Shown: positions 19,791 to 29,212, counted from the first letter of the stretch. The stretch is 64,000 bases of DNA from Pseudoduganella rivuli (GCF_009674485.1 NZ_WKJJ01000019.1:1-64000); one strand, 5' to 3'. A program made the numbers and translations. The notes: a model not told the origin generated them from the letters alone.

Positions 19791-20498
19791 TCAGTCGCCG
19801 CCACCGCCGCCGCAACCGCCGCCGCCGCATCCACCGCCGCCATCCGAGCCGCCACCGTCAGCGCCGCCGTCTGAACCGCCATCGCTGGACGAGTCGCCGC
19901 CGCAGCCGCTGCCGCCACCCCCGCAGCCGGACAAGTCGGCGCCGCAATACACGGTGCCATCGACGCCGCGCAGGGTGGCGCAATCGAGCGCATAAATGAA
20001 CCCGCCGGCGATACTCAGCTTGGCGTCCAGCGCAAACAGCAGCGGCAGGCGGGTCGGCGATTTCGGGTTGATATTCTCTTCCAGGCACGCATAGCGCCAG
20101 CAGCGGCGGATACCCGCGTTATTGCGTTTGGCCTTGTCCAGCACTTCGGCCGGCGTGTGGTGCAGGAAGCGGCCAAAGGCGTGGTGGCAGAATTGTTCGT
20201 AATTCTTCGTGTACAGGATGAATTCGTGCCACAGGTCATCCGCCGCCTGTGACGGCATCGATACATACTGCCGTCCCGACTTCAGGTGCGCGAGGAAGAA
20301 TTGCCGCAAGCCGTGCGAGACCAGTTGGCAGTCGCGCAGGGTCAGGTGCGGGTGGCGCTTGGTGAGTTTGTCGAAGATGCCTTTGGGCAGGTCGAACGTG
20401 CGGATATGGCTTTCCCGCTTCAGCCGTACATTGCGGCGCCAGAAGTGGAGACTGATGCCCGCAAACAGCAGGCAGGCCAGCAGGGCAGGGAAAGCCAT
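19791..20498 (-). CDS. GRDP-like membrane protein with Gly/Cys-rich tail
   Basis: A 235-residue protein with one N-terminal membrane helix (residues 1-20), a central domain of about 150 residues and a C-terminal tail of about 45 residues made almost wholly of Gly, Ser, Asp and Cys. The central MPSQAADDLWHEFILYTKNY and FCHHAFGRFLHH segments resemble the DUF1399/GRDP-like domain known from glycine-rich domain proteins; an additional CWRYACLE segment follows. The tail has regularly spaced cysteines in GCGGGG units and could be crosslinked or metal-binding. Function unknown. Confidence 0.7.
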   Translation of the reverse strand: MAFPALLACLLFAGISLHFWRRNVRLKRESHIRTFDLPKGIFDKLTKRHPHLTLRDCQLVSHGLRQFFLAHLKSGRQYVSMPSQAADDLWHEFILYTKNYEQFCHHAFGRFLHHTPAEVLDKAKRNNAGIRRCWRYACLEENINPKSPTRLPLLFALDAKLSIAGGFIYALDCATLRGVDGTVYCGADLSGCGGGGSGCGGDSSSDGGSDGGADGGGSDGGGGCGGGGCGGGGGD

Positions 20499-20511
20499 GG
20501 GAACACCTCGC

Positions 20512-20937
20512 TTAAGGTTTTGCCGCTTCCATCACCGTCAGTTTGCTATCGGCCACGCCAGTGTAAACCACCACCAGCTTGACCGGTCCGGCACCCACAT
20601 TGCGGCCATTGTGCAAGGTGTTGACCACTTCCGCCAGCATGTCGCCCGCCTTCAGCCGCTTGACGGAACCGTCTTTCAGGTGCACTTCCAGGTCGCCCTC
20701 AGTCACCATGGCAAACGACGGCACCGTATGCAAATGCCAGCCGGTTTCGCCGCCGGGCGCGATTTCAATCAGCATGCCGGTCACCTGTGCCTGGCCTTGC
20801 GGATAAGCCAGCGCTTTGCCATCCCAGCTGTTCTGGGTCTTCAGCACGGTGCTGGCCTTGACGGCGGCGGATTGGTCGAGCGCGTACGCTTGCGGCAGCA
20901 GCAGGGCGGCCAGCAAGGCGGCGGTGATTTTTTTCAT
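20512..20937 (-). CDS. Exported cupin-domain protein
   Basis: A 141-residue small beta-barrel protein. The first 19 residues (MKKITAALLAALLLPQAYA) form a signal peptide. The cupin motifs are GGETGWHLHTVPSFAMVTEG and a second with AEVVNTLHNG, providing likely metal histidines. Similar exported cupins are common in Proteobacteria and mostly unassigned. The ATG at 20937 is chosen because of the signal peptide and upstream GGAG; a longer open frame to 21468 is not supported. Confidence 0.82.
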   Translation of the reverse strand: MKKITAALLAALLLPQAYALDQSAAVKASTVLKTQNSWDGKALAYPQGQAQVTGMLIEIAPGGETGWHLHTVPSFAMVTEGDLEVHLKDGSVKRLKAGDMLAEVVNTLHNGRNVGAGPVKLVVVYTGVADSKLTVMEAAKP

Positions 20938-21159
20938 TGGTTTGGTCTCCGTGAACGATGCCGCAGGGCGCGGCGCGCGGCCATTATGGGGGGCATGGGT
21001 AAGACAAGGCAATGCCTCCTCCGCATGGCGGATATCAGCGCACCCGGGGCGCAGGTCAGGTCGGGGAAGCAGCAACGGAGTCAAACTCTCCCATCGCAGG
21101 AAATTTTGAGCGCATAATCCAGCAATTATTACCGGTTCTGCGCTGGGAAAGGAGGATGC

Positions 21160-21951
21160 TTGAAGCTGATGCGGTTGCTGCGACTGGCCAGCCTCTGGGC
21201 CGGCATGGTACTGGGCGCTCCGGCATTTGCCGCCGACCGGCCCGTGATGCATTTTGCCACCGAGGAATGGCCGCCGTTTTTCAGTAACGCATTGCCGGGT
21301 AACGGCTTGACGGGGGCGCTGCTGGAGGCAGTGCTGGGCCAAATGGGTTATGGCCTGAAAATCGATTATTTTCCCTGGAAGCGCGCCATGGAGGTTGGTT
21401 TGCACGATCCCCGCTATGTCGGTGTGGTGGCGATGTTTCGCACGCCGGAGCGCGAAGCGCTGTGCCATTTTTCCGATCCCGTCGGCAGCCGCCAGACCAT
21501 CGTGGCCTTTTTGGCGGACAAGCCGGTCGCTGCCGCCACGCTGAATGAATTACACGGCATACGGCTGGGGACTGTCAGCGGCTATTCTTATGGCGAGCAA
21601 TTCGATGGCATGGTCCGTTCCGGCCAACTGAAGGTCGAAGCCGGCGTCAATGACGAGGCCAATCTGCGCAAGTTGCTGCATTTGCGCTTCAGCGCCATCG
21701 TCATTGAAAAGCGCATGCTGAGCTACCTGCTGGCCAGCGGCCGCTATACGCCGGCCGAGCGCCATCGCATTGCCATCGCCGATCACTTGTTCAGCGAGCG
21801 CGCCGTGCACGTGTGCTTCCAGCACACGGCGGAAGGCTTGCAACTGCAGCAAGCGTTCAGCAAGGCGGCGCGCGGCGTCGACCTGGCCAGGATCGAGCGT
21901 GACTACTGGCGCGGCATCGGCGAAACGGGACTGCCGCTGGCCCGGCCCTAA
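21160..21951 (+). CDS. Periplasmic solute-binding protein, family 3-like
   Basis: A 263-residue exported protein with a signal peptide ending at APAFA and the fold signature of family-3 extracellular binding proteins (FATEEWPPFFSN, GLTGALLEAVLGQMGY, YFPWKRAMEVG, LGTVSGYSYGEQFD). The FPWKRAM segment is typical of a subgroup often found without ABC partners in Beta- and Gammaproteobacteria. The start is uncertain: AAAGGAGG ends four bases before a TTG at 21160 and 13 bases before an ATG at 21169. The stop codon overlaps that of the convergent TonB receptor. Confidence 0.75.
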   Translation: MKLMRLLRLASLWAGMVLGAPAFAADRPVMHFATEEWPPFFSNALPGNGLTGALLEAVLGQMGYGLKIDYFPWKRAMEVGLHDPRYVGVVAMFRTPEREALCHFSDPVGSRQTIVAFLADKPVAAATLNELHGIRLGTVSGYSYGEQFDGMVRSGQLKVEAGVNDEANLRKLLHLRFSAIVIEKRMLSYLLASGRYTPAERHRIAIADHLFSERAVHVCFQHTAEGLQLQQAFSKAARGVDLARIERDYWRGIGETGLPLARP

Positions 21952-23975
21952 AACGTCACATAGGCGGACAGGTACGCGGCCCGGCCGTCGCCCGGCGCAT
22001 GGCGCGTCTGGTCATTGATCCACACGTATTCATAGTAGCGGTTCGCGAGGTTCTTCAACTGCAATTCCAGCCGGACAGCGGGTGACAACTTCCAGCTTGC
22101 ACTGGCGTTCAGCAATACAAACCCCCCGTATTTACCGCCGCTATTGGCGCTGGTCAGGTAATAGTTGCCCTGGCCATTGCCCCAGGCAGAGAATTTCAGC
22201 GCCGGCGTGGCCTGAAAATCCAGCCCCGCCGAATACACATGGCGCGGCACATGGTCGATCTCATGGTTGATGGTGGCTGGAGCGGCAGGGTCGGGCCGGA
22301 CGATGGCCGCCCGTTGCCACGCATAAGCCAGCCAGGTGACGATGCGTTGGCCCGGCCTCAGGTTGACTTGCACATCGACGCCGCGCCGCAGCGTCTCGCC
22401 GACGTTTTCAGAGTCGCCGGTCGGGTCATTGAGGCGCCGTTTGACTTCATCCGAAGCGCGTTGCCGCCACAGCGCGATGCGGCCATCGATCCAATCGGCC
22501 GGCGCCAGTTTGATCCCGGCTTCCACACCATTGTTGACCGATGGACGCAGCCTGGTAAGCGTGGATTGAAACGCGGCGGCGCCGGCCCCGACCTGGAACG
22601 TCCTGCCCCAGTTTGCATACAGGCTGGCCTCCGGCGATGGTGCATACACGGCGCTGAATTTCGGTTGTTTGATGAGTCCATAATCCTGGACCGGATAGGC
22701 GACGCCCCTGGATGGATCGGTAAAGTGGCCGTCGATCTTGTCGACCCGGAATCCCGGGATGATCTTCAGCGATGGAACCGGGCGGATGACCGCTTGCACG
22801 TAAGCGCCCAGCGTGTCGAACCTGAAATGATGGTCACGCGTGGTGGCCACCCGGACCTGGCCGGCCGTGTTGTAGCGTGGGCTGTGGTCGTGCTGGCGCT
22901 CGGCACTGACGCCGCCTTCGATCGCATAACCGCCGCCCGGCGCGGCAGGTTGCGGCCGGTAGGTCAGGGTGCCAAGCACACCGACGTGGGTTTCATGGAT
23001 GATCCGTTCCTGTTGCGACGCGGTGACGGCAAAGCGCAGCCAGCGCTGGTCGTCGATGGTGTTGGCATAGGCTTTGGCGGACAGCGATAAGCCGTCAACT
23101 GGTTCGCTGTCCAGATGCAGTCCGGCCTGGGTCAGCTGGCGGTTGCCGCCATCGCTCTGCGCGTAGGGATAGGAAGCGGCAGGCGTGCGATAAGCGTCGG
23201 CCGCCACCAGGTAGCCTGGTTCCTGCGCCTTGCTTTCCGCGTGACGCGCACTCAGGCCAATGCGCGTGCGGCCATCGCCGGTGGTGTAGAACCATTTGCC
23301 GGCCAGTGTCAGATTGTGGCTGCGGGCATGGTCGCGGTAGCCGCCGATATCCTGGTAGGCGAACACATAATTCTGCGACCAGTGGCCATCGTCCATGCCC
23401 TTGACCAGCTGGAGTTGCCTGGTGTCGAAGCTGCCGTAGGCCAATCGCGCTTCGCCGTCATTGCCGCCGGTGCGGGTGACGATATTGGCGTTGCCTGCGA
23501 TATTGTGCAGGCCAAAACGCGGGTCATTGGTGCCGCGCACCACTTCGATCCGCTGGATTTCCAGCGGCGCGACGGCAACCAGCATCGGCATGCCGCCGGC
23601 ATTGTCATTGGAGGGGATGCCGTCGATCAGCAGCTTGACGGCATTGACTTCGCCTTCGCCATTAAATCCGCGGAACGATAATTTGCCGGATTCATTGCCT
23701 TGCCCGAATGGGGTCAGCATGACGCCAGGAGCGCGGGCAAACAATTCCCATGCATTCCTGACTTGCTGGCTGTGCAGCAAGTCGGCGCCGATCATGTCGA
23801 CGGAACTCAGTACATTGCGGGTGGAAAGCTGGCCGGTACGCTGGCCGGGAATTTCTATGATGGTGCCGACGGCCAGGGCGGCGTCGCCTGGCGCATCGGT
23901 TTGTGCGGAGACCGGCCCACAGCAGGTGGCGCCGATGAGGGCGGCTGCGACAACGGCATTTGCGGGAAGGGGCAC
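21948..23975 (-). CDS. TonB-dependent receptor
   Basis: A 675-residue outer-membrane receptor. It has a signal peptide (ending near CCGPVSAQ), a plug domain with LFARAPGVMLTPFGQG, LSFRGFNGEGEVNAV, LLIDGIPSND and IEVVRGTNDPRFG, and a barrel finishing in YLSAYVTF with terminal Phe. The plug style is that of siderophore-type receptors (FecA/FhuA-like) rather than of Oar. The start is a GTG preceded closely by GGAGG. No TonB, FecI or FecR gene is adjacent, so the ligand is unknown. Confidence 0.88.
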   Translation of the reverse strand: MPLPANAVVAAALIGATCCGPVSAQTDAPGDAALAVGTIIEIPGQRTGQLSTRNVLSSVDMIGADLLHSQQVRNAWELFARAPGVMLTPFGQGNESGKLSFRGFNGEGEVNAVKLLIDGIPSNDNAGGMPMLVAVAPLEIQRIEVVRGTNDPRFGLHNIAGNANIVTRTGGNDGEARLAYGSFDTRQLQLVKGMDDGHWSQNYVFAYQDIGGYRDHARSHNLTLAGKWFYTTGDGRTRIGLSARHAESKAQEPGYLVAADAYRTPAASYPYAQSDGGNRQLTQAGLHLDSEPVDGLSLSAKAYANTIDDQRWLRFAVTASQQERIIHETHVGVLGTLTYRPQPAAPGGGYAIEGGVSAERQHDHSPRYNTAGQVRVATTRDHHFRFDTLGAYVQAVIRPVPSLKIIPGFRVDKIDGHFTDPSRGVAYPVQDYGLIKQPKFSAVYAPSPEASLYANWGRTFQVGAGAAAFQSTLTRLRPSVNNGVEAGIKLAPADWIDGRIALWRQRASDEVKRRLNDPTGDSENVGETLRRGVDVQVNLRPGQRIVTWLAYAWQRAAIVRPDPAAPATINHEIDHVPRHVYSAGLDFQATPALKFSAWGNGQGNYYLTSANSGGKYGGFVLLNASASWKLSPAVRLELQLKNLANRYYEYVWINDQTRHAPGDGRAAYLSAYVTF

Positions 23976-24055
23976 TTTGCCTCCGTTGTAAATGCCGCCA
24001 GCGGCGGCGCTGAGCCATTATGCGGGGACGCTGGCCCGGAAGACAATGCGCCGGC

Positions 24056-24541
24056 TTAGGCGGTCCTGCGGAATGCTTCGATCTGTCTGAAAACGTCGAC
24101 AGCGGCGCGCTCCGACAAACCGGAGCCGAATCGCACCTTGCCAATGCGGGTTACCAGCAGCAATCTACCGTCATCAATGCCCAGCCACGCCATTTTTCCG
24201 TCAAAGGAATGCAGGTCCGGGCTGGGTAGCAGCCGGATCGCCGTCAATTCGCGACAATCGATGATGGCGCCATCGGTTGCCGATATCTCGGCGCCGTGTT
24301 TGACCAGTGTGAGCACCTCTGTGCCGAACAGGTTGCGGTAAAGGATGCAGCCGAGCAACAATAGCATGAGCAGCGCGATGCCCAGATTGAACAACGCGCC
24401 CGGTTGCAGGACAAACCATCGTTCGGGATGGTTTATCCATGACGTCAGCACAACTGCGGCGCCAAACAGCGACACGCCGATGGCTCCCGCCCGCATCGGG
24501 GCAGGCGAACGGATCGTCAGGCTATACGCCGGCTGATCCAT
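24056..24541 (-). CDS. Small membrane protein, possibly PH-like domain
   Basis: A 161-residue protein with two membrane helices in the first half (about residues 20-36 and 48-68) and a soluble C-terminal half (VLTLVKHGAEISATDGAIIDCRELTAIRLLP) that has the alternating pattern of a bacterial PH-like domain. I do not recognise a named family. It ends 80 bp upstream of the TonB receptor start and begins just downstream of the nucleoside-permease gene on the same strand. Confidence 0.55.
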   Translation of the reverse strand: MDQPAYSLTIRSPAPMRAGAIGVSLFGAAVVLTSWINHPERWFVLQPGALFNLGIALLMLLLLGCILYRNLFGTEVLTLVKHGAEISATDGAIIDCRELTAIRLLPSPDLHSFDGKMAWLGIDDGRLLLVTRIGKVRFGSGLSERAAVDVFRQIEAFRRTA

Positions 24542-24545
24542 CCGC

Positions 24546-25517
24546 TCAGCGCGACTTCACAAACGGTACACCGATGGCTTTCGGCGCCACCGACTTGGCC
24601 ATCAGGCCGGCCAGCACCACCACGGTCACGACGTACGGCACCATCTGGATCAGTGCGCCCGGGATGCGGCCGATCACCGGCAAGTCAACGCCTTCCAGCT
24701 GGATTTGCACGGCGCCGAAAAAGCCGAACATCAGGCACCCGAGGAAGGTGTACACGGGACGCCAGTTGCCGAACACCATGGCGGTCAGCGCCAGGTAGCC
24801 GGCGCCGGCCGACATGTCGCGCAGGAAGAAGCCGCTTTGCACGATGGCGAGATAGGCCCCCGAGAACGAGCACAGGACGCCGGCAATGATCATGGCGCGG
24901 TAGCGGGTCCATTCCACCGATACGCCGGCGGCGTCCGCCGCGTGCGGGTTTTCACCGCACGCGCGCAGGCGCAGGCCGAAACTGGTGTGGTACAGCACCC
25001 AGTGCACCAGCGGCACCAGCGCGAACGCCAGGTACACCAGCACGGAGTGGCCGCCGATCAATTTCGTATAAAACCAGCCCAGGAATGGGATATCGGCAAC
25101 CGCCGCGCTGCCCGGCAGCACCACGTCGAACAGGCGCGCTTCGCCCAGGTCCGGCGTGCGGCCGCCTTGCTGGAAGAAGAACTGCGCCACCACGAACGTC
25201 AAGCCGCTCATCGCGATATTGATGGCAATGCCGCCCACCAGCTGGTTACCCTTTTGCGTGATGGCCACGTAGCCTTGCAGGGTGGCCAGCACGACGGACA
25301 CCGCCACGCCCGCCGCCACGCCGGCCCACGGGTTTTTCGTGGCGAACGCCACCGCGGCCGACACGAACGCGGACGCCAGGATCTTGCCTTCCAGTCCGAT
25401 GTCGATGACGCCGGAGCGTTCGGCAAACAGGCCGGCCATGGCGGCGAAAATCAGCACCGGCGCATTGCGCACGGTCGATACCAGGATGCTGCCGATATGC
25501 AAGTCTTCAAAGGTCAT
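24546..25517 (-). CDS. BMP-type nucleoside ABC transporter, permease 2
   Basis: A 323-residue membrane permease of the branched-chain-amino-acid-like (BPD_transp_2) fold, matching the NupQ/YufQ-type subunit of nucleoside importers. It has many hydrophobic helices and the characteristic ERSGVIDIGLEGKILASAFV near the start. It begins four bases downstream of the partner permease and is the last gene of the importer operon. Guanosine-type or general nucleoside specificity is inferred from the family and from the surrounding salvage genes. Confidence 0.9.
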   Translation of the reverse strand: MTFEDLHIGSILVSTVRNAPVLIFAAMAGLFAERSGVIDIGLEGKILASAFVSAAVAFATKNPWAGVAAGVAVSVVLATLQGYVAITQKGNQLVGGIAINIAMSGLTFVVAQFFFQQGGRTPDLGEARLFDVVLPGSAAVADIPFLGWFYTKLIGGHSVLVYLAFALVPLVHWVLYHTSFGLRLRACGENPHAADAAGVSVEWTRYRAMIIAGVLCSFSGAYLAIVQSGFFLRDMSAGAGYLALTAMVFGNWRPVYTFLGCLMFGFFGAVQIQLEGVDLPVIGRIPGALIQMVPYVVTVVVLAGLMAKSVAPKAIGVPFVKSR

Positions 25518-25521
25518 GGCG

Positions 25522-26598
25522 TTACCCCTTCTTGGCCAGTTTGACGATGACGGGCGCGTACAGGTTTTCCATCGCGCCGCAGAACAGGATGATCAAGCCC
25601 TGGATGAAGATGAACGTCTCGGTCGGGATGTTCGGTTTTTCCAGCGACAGGTCGAAGCCGCCCTGGATCAGCGCGCCGAACAGCACGGACGACAGGAAAA
25701 TGCCGACCGGATGCTGGCGGCCCATCAGGGCAATCGCGATACCGACGAAGCCCGCGCCGCCGACAAAATTCAGCGACAGATAGTGCGTCGAACCCATGAT
25801 GGAGTTGACGGAACCCAGGCCCGCCAGCGCACCGGAAATCGCCATCACGGCGATGATCATGCCGGAGATTTTCACGCCCGCGTAGTGCGCCGCATGTTTA
25901 TTGAGGCCCGTGGCGCGCAGCTTGTAGCCCCACGGCGAACGCCACACCATGACGCCGTAAATCGCCAGCGCGGCAATCGCGAACAGGAAGCTGACGTTGA
26001 GCGGCGTGTCGCCCAGCACGGGGAACCACGTGTTCAGGCGCGGCATCTCGGCGGCGGCGGAGAATACGCGCGACGCCGTGTTTTGTTCGCCTGGTGGAAT
26101 CAGGTATTTGACGATGATGAAGTTCATCAGCGATGCCGCGATGAAGTTGAACATGATCGTCGTCACCACGATGTGGCTGCCGCGCTTGGCCTGCAGATAG
26201 CCGGGCAGGAAGGCCCACAACGCGCCAAACACTGCGGCGCCGAGGATGCCGACCGGGATCAGCAGCCACCACGGCAGCGAAGCGTCCAGCGCCAGCATGG
26301 CCAGGGTCAAACCGAGGCCGCCGAAATACATCTGGCCTTCCGAACCGATGTTGAACAGGCCGGCCTGCATGGCGATCGACACGGACAGACCCGTGAAGAC
26401 AAACGTCGATGCGTAGAACAGCGTATAGCTCAAGCCTTCCGGATTGACGATGGCGCTGTTGACGAGGATGCGCATCGAATCGACCGGGTCTTCGCCCAGT
26501 AAATGGATCACCAGCGCGGCCACCAGCAGCGCGGACAACAGGTTCAGGACGGGCAGGACAAAGGCAGTCGCCCAGCGTGGCATATCGTTAGTCGTCAT
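25522..26598 (-). CDS. BMP-type nucleoside ABC transporter, permease 1
   Basis: A 358-residue permease, the NupP/YufP-like partner. About eight to ten membrane helices are visible, with the conserved GLSVSIAMQAGLFNIGSEGQ motif around residue 90 and GFVGIAIALMGRQHPVG near the C-terminus. The ATG overlaps the stop of the ATPase gene by four bases, showing coupled translation. It would form the heterodimeric channel with the downstream permease. Confidence 0.9.
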   Translation of the reverse strand: MTTNDMPRWATAFVLPVLNLLSALLVAALVIHLLGEDPVDSMRILVNSAIVNPEGLSYTLFYASTFVFTGLSVSIAMQAGLFNIGSEGQMYFGGLGLTLAMLALDASLPWWLLIPVGILGAAVFGALWAFLPGYLQAKRGSHIVVTTIMFNFIAASLMNFIIVKYLIPPGEQNTASRVFSAAAEMPRLNTWFPVLGDTPLNVSFLFAIAALAIYGVMVWRSPWGYKLRATGLNKHAAHYAGVKISGMIIAVMAISGALAGLGSVNSIMGSTHYLSLNFVGGAGFVGIAIALMGRQHPVGIFLSSVLFGALIQGGFDLSLEKPNIPTETFIFIQGLIILFCGAMENLYAPVIVKLAKKG

Positions 26599-28130
26599 GA
26601 TTTATGCATGCCCCCCATCAGCAGACCGATGCGAGTCGTGTCGAATTCGTCGATTTTCAATTCCCCCGTGATGCTGCCGCCGCACATCACGAGGATGCGG
26701 TCGGCCAGCGCGCGCACTTCTTCCAGTTCCACGGACACCAGCAGGATGGCCATGCCGGCATCGCGCAGCGCCAGCAACTGCCGGTGGATCGCTTCGATGG
26801 TGCCGATGTCCACGCCGCGCGTGGGCTGGCCCACCAGCATCAGCTTGGGATTGGCCAGCACTTCGCGGGCAATCACCACTTTTTGCTGGTTACCGCCGGA
26901 CAGCAGGCCGATACGCAAGTCCGGATTGGCCGGGCGCACGTCGAATGTCTTCAGCAAGCCGGCGCAGCGCTCGGCAATGCCCTTGAAGTCGATCAGGCCC
27001 CAGCGGTTCTTCAGCGCCTTGTCGTCCTGGTGGCCGAAGAATGTGTTGTGCATGACGGAGAAACCCTTGATGACGCCGTCGCGCAAGCGGTCTTCCGGCA
27101 CATGGCCGATGCCCAGTTCGCGGAACGTGCGGGGCAAGCCGTCGGCATCGCTCCGTCCCGCGAAGGGCAGGGCCTTGCCTTCGAAATCAATTTGTCCCGA
27201 GGTCGGCAGGCGCATACCGGACAGGATTTCCATCAATTCGCTTTGGCCATTGCCGGACACGCCGGCAATGGCGACGATCTCGCCCGCGCGCAGCGTGAAA
27301 TTGAGCTTGTTCAGCAGGGCGACGCCGTTGTCGTCCCGGAGTTCCAGGTCGCGCACTTCCAGCACCGGCTTGCCGGGGTTATAGGCGGCGCGCGGCAGGT
27401 TGTTTTCGATCGGGCGGCCCACCATCATGTTGGCCAGTTCTTCCTTCGACGTTTGCGCCGTCTGCACCGCGCCCACGACTTTCCCGCCCCGCATCACGGT
27501 CACGGTATCCGTGATGTCCATGATTTCCTGCAGCTTGTGCGTGATGAGGATGATGGTTTTGCCCTGTTCCTTAAACAGGCGCAGGATCTCGAACAGCGAC
27601 TCGGTTTCCTGCGCCGTCAGCACGGCGGTCGGTTCGTCCAGGATCAGGATATTGGCGCTGCGGTAAATCTGCTTGAGGATTTCCACGCGCTGCTGCGCAC
27701 CCACCGACAGATCCTGGATGGTCGCCAGCGGATCGACGTCGAGCCGGTAGCGCGTGCAGATGTCGCGCAGCGTCGCTTCCACGCCCGCGCGCTGGCCGGC
27801 CAGCTTGAAGCCGCCTTCGGCGCCCAGCATCACGTTGTCCAGCACCGTCATGTTTTCAACCAGCATGAAGTGCTGGTGCACCATACCGATGCCGAGCCGG
27901 ATCGCTTCGTGGGAACTGTGGATGGACTGGACTTGCCCGTCGAGCAGGATATCGCCGCTGTCGGCGCGGTAGTATCCGTACAGGATGCTCATCAGGGTCG
28001 ATTTGCCGGCGCCATTCTCGCCCACGAGGCCGTGGATGGCCCCCTTGGCAATCGAAAAGCTGACGTCCGTGTTCGCTTTCACCGCCCCAAATTGCTTGGA
28101 AATGCCGCGAAATTCTACTGCTGGGTGCAT
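26595..28130 (-). CDS. BMP-type nucleoside ABC transporter, ATP-binding protein
   Basis: A 511-residue tandem ATPase, the NupO/YufO type. The first half has a full Walker A (GENGAGKSTL, about residue 39), LSVGAQQRVEI as signature and ILDEPTAVLT as Walker B. The second half has a degenerate Walker A (VSGNGQSEL) but a complete LSGGNQQKV signature, the pattern common in sugar and nucleoside importers of this class. It is separated from the binding-protein gene by a terminator-like hairpin and is coupled to the permease gene. Confidence 0.92.
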   Translation of the reverse strand: MHPAVEFRGISKQFGAVKANTDVSFSIAKGAIHGLVGENGAGKSTLMSILYGYYRADSGDILLDGQVQSIHSSHEAIRLGIGMVHQHFMLVENMTVLDNVMLGAEGGFKLAGQRAGVEATLRDICTRYRLDVDPLATIQDLSVGAQQRVEILKQIYRSANILILDEPTAVLTAQETESLFEILRLFKEQGKTIILITHKLQEIMDITDTVTVMRGGKVVGAVQTAQTSKEELANMMVGRPIENNLPRAAYNPGKPVLEVRDLELRDDNGVALLNKLNFTLRAGEIVAIAGVSGNGQSELMEILSGMRLPTSGQIDFEGKALPFAGRSDADGLPRTFRELGIGHVPEDRLRDGVIKGFSVMHNTFFGHQDDKALKNRWGLIDFKGIAERCAGLLKTFDVRPANPDLRIGLLSGGNQQKVVIAREVLANPKLMLVGQPTRGVDIGTIEAIHRQLLALRDAGMAILLVSVELEEVRALADRILVMCGGSITGELKIDEFDTTRIGLLMGGMHKS

Positions 28131-28154
28131 AGGATCACTGGAATGGGTTGGGGA

Positions 28155-28194
28155 TTAAAAAACGCGCCGAACGGGAAGACCCCGCCGGCGCGTT
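28155..28194 (-). terminator. Intra-operon terminator between binding protein and ATPase
   Basis: On the minus strand a 9-bp stem (aacgcgccg / cggcgcgtt) with a short inner cggg/cccg stem is followed by a T run. It lies in the gap after the binding-protein stop, so most transcripts probably end here and readthrough supplies the membrane components. This would produce excess binding protein over ATPase and permeases. Confidence 0.85.
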
Positions 28195-28210
28195 CTCTTG
28201 TGTTACATGA

Positions 28211-29212
28211 TCAGGCTGGGCAGTTGGCGCCAGTGCGGATGTCGATGACCTTGACTTTGCCATCGATAATATCCTTGCGTGCAGCCGTGACCTTTTTCTC
28301 GATCTCAGGCGTGATCAGCTTGCGGTTGTGTTCGTCGAGCGCCCAGTCCACGCCGCCTTCCTTCAAGCCCTTGGCGGTGACGCCCGCTTGCCACGTGCCA
28401 TTCTTTTGCTGCATGAACGAGTCGTACACCGCGTTACCGACGTTCTTGACCATGGAGGTCAGCACGGAACCTGGATACAGGCCGTTCTGGTTCGAGTCCA
28501 CGCCGATCGACAGCTTGCCTTTTTCCTTGGCCGTTTGCAGCACGCCGTTGCCGGAACCGCCGGCCACGGCGAACACCACGTCGACGCCGCGTTCAAATTG
28601 CGAGCGCGCCAGTTCGCCGCCCTTGGCCGGGTCGTTCCAGGCGGCGGCAGTGGTGCCGACCATGTTCTGGATGACTTCGGATTTCTTGTCGACGGACTTC
28701 GCGCCCTGCGCATAGCCGCAGGCGAACGTGCGGATCAGCGGGATGTCGATGCCGCCGATGAAGCCCAGCTTCTTGGTTTTCGACGCCATGGCGCCGGCCA
28801 CGCCGGCCAGGTACGAACCTTCTTCTTCCTTGAAGGTGATCGAGTTGACGTTGGCGCCTTGCGCCACGCCGTCGATCAGAACGAAGCGTACTTTCGGGAA
28901 TTCCTTGGCAACCTTTTGCACCGCCTGGGTTTGCGCGAAACCGATGGACGCGATCAAGTCCAGGTTCTTGCGGGCCAGGCCGCGCAGTACCTGCTCAGCC
29001 TGCGTATCGCTGCTGGCCTGTACTTCGATGAATTTGATACCGGTTTCTTTCTGGAAGCGCGACGCACCTTCGAAAGCGGACTGGTTGAACGACTTGTCGA
29101 ACTTGCCGCCAGCATCGTAGACGATGCCCAGCTTCGGGTCTGCGGCGAATGCGCCGGCAGTCACGCACAAAGCGGCAACGGCTACGGAGAGTTGTTTGAT
29201 TTTCATGATCAT
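28211..29212 (-). CDS. BMP-family nucleoside-binding protein
   Basis: A 333-residue periplasmic binding protein of the basic membrane protein (BMP/PnrA-like, Med) family that captures purine or other nucleosides for the ABC importer. The signal peptide ends at AGAFA before ADPKLGIVYD. Family segments include GGKFDKSFNQSAFEG, VRFVLIDGVAQG, EEGSYLAGVAGAMASK and FAVAGGSGNGVLQ. No lipobox is seen, unlike many Gram-positive members. GGGAG precedes the ATG at 29212 at seven bases; an internal ATG at 29206 is less well placed. It is divergent from a TonB receptor. Confidence 0.92.
   Translation of the reverse strand: MIMKIKQLSVAVAALCVTAGAFAADPKLGIVYDAGGKFDKSFNQSAFEGASRFQKETGIKFIEVQASSDTQAEQVLRGLARKNLDLIASIGFAQTQAVQKVAKEFPKVRFVLIDGVAQGANVNSITFKEEEGSYLAGVAGAMASKTKKLGFIGGIDIPLIRTFACGYAQGAKSVDKKSEVIQNMVGTTAAAWNDPAKGGELARSQFERGVDVVFAVAGGSGNGVLQTAKEKGKLSIGVDSNQNGLYPGSVLTSMVKNVGNAVYDSFMQQKNGTWQAGVTAKGLKEGGVDWALDEHNRKLITPEIEKKVTAARKDIIDGKVKVIDIRTGANCPA

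Noticed and set aside
19791..19990. GC-rich triplet-like repeats resembling a CRISPR or microsatellite
   Set aside because: There is no repeat-spacer order; the bases encode the Gly/Cys tail of the membrane protein in frame.
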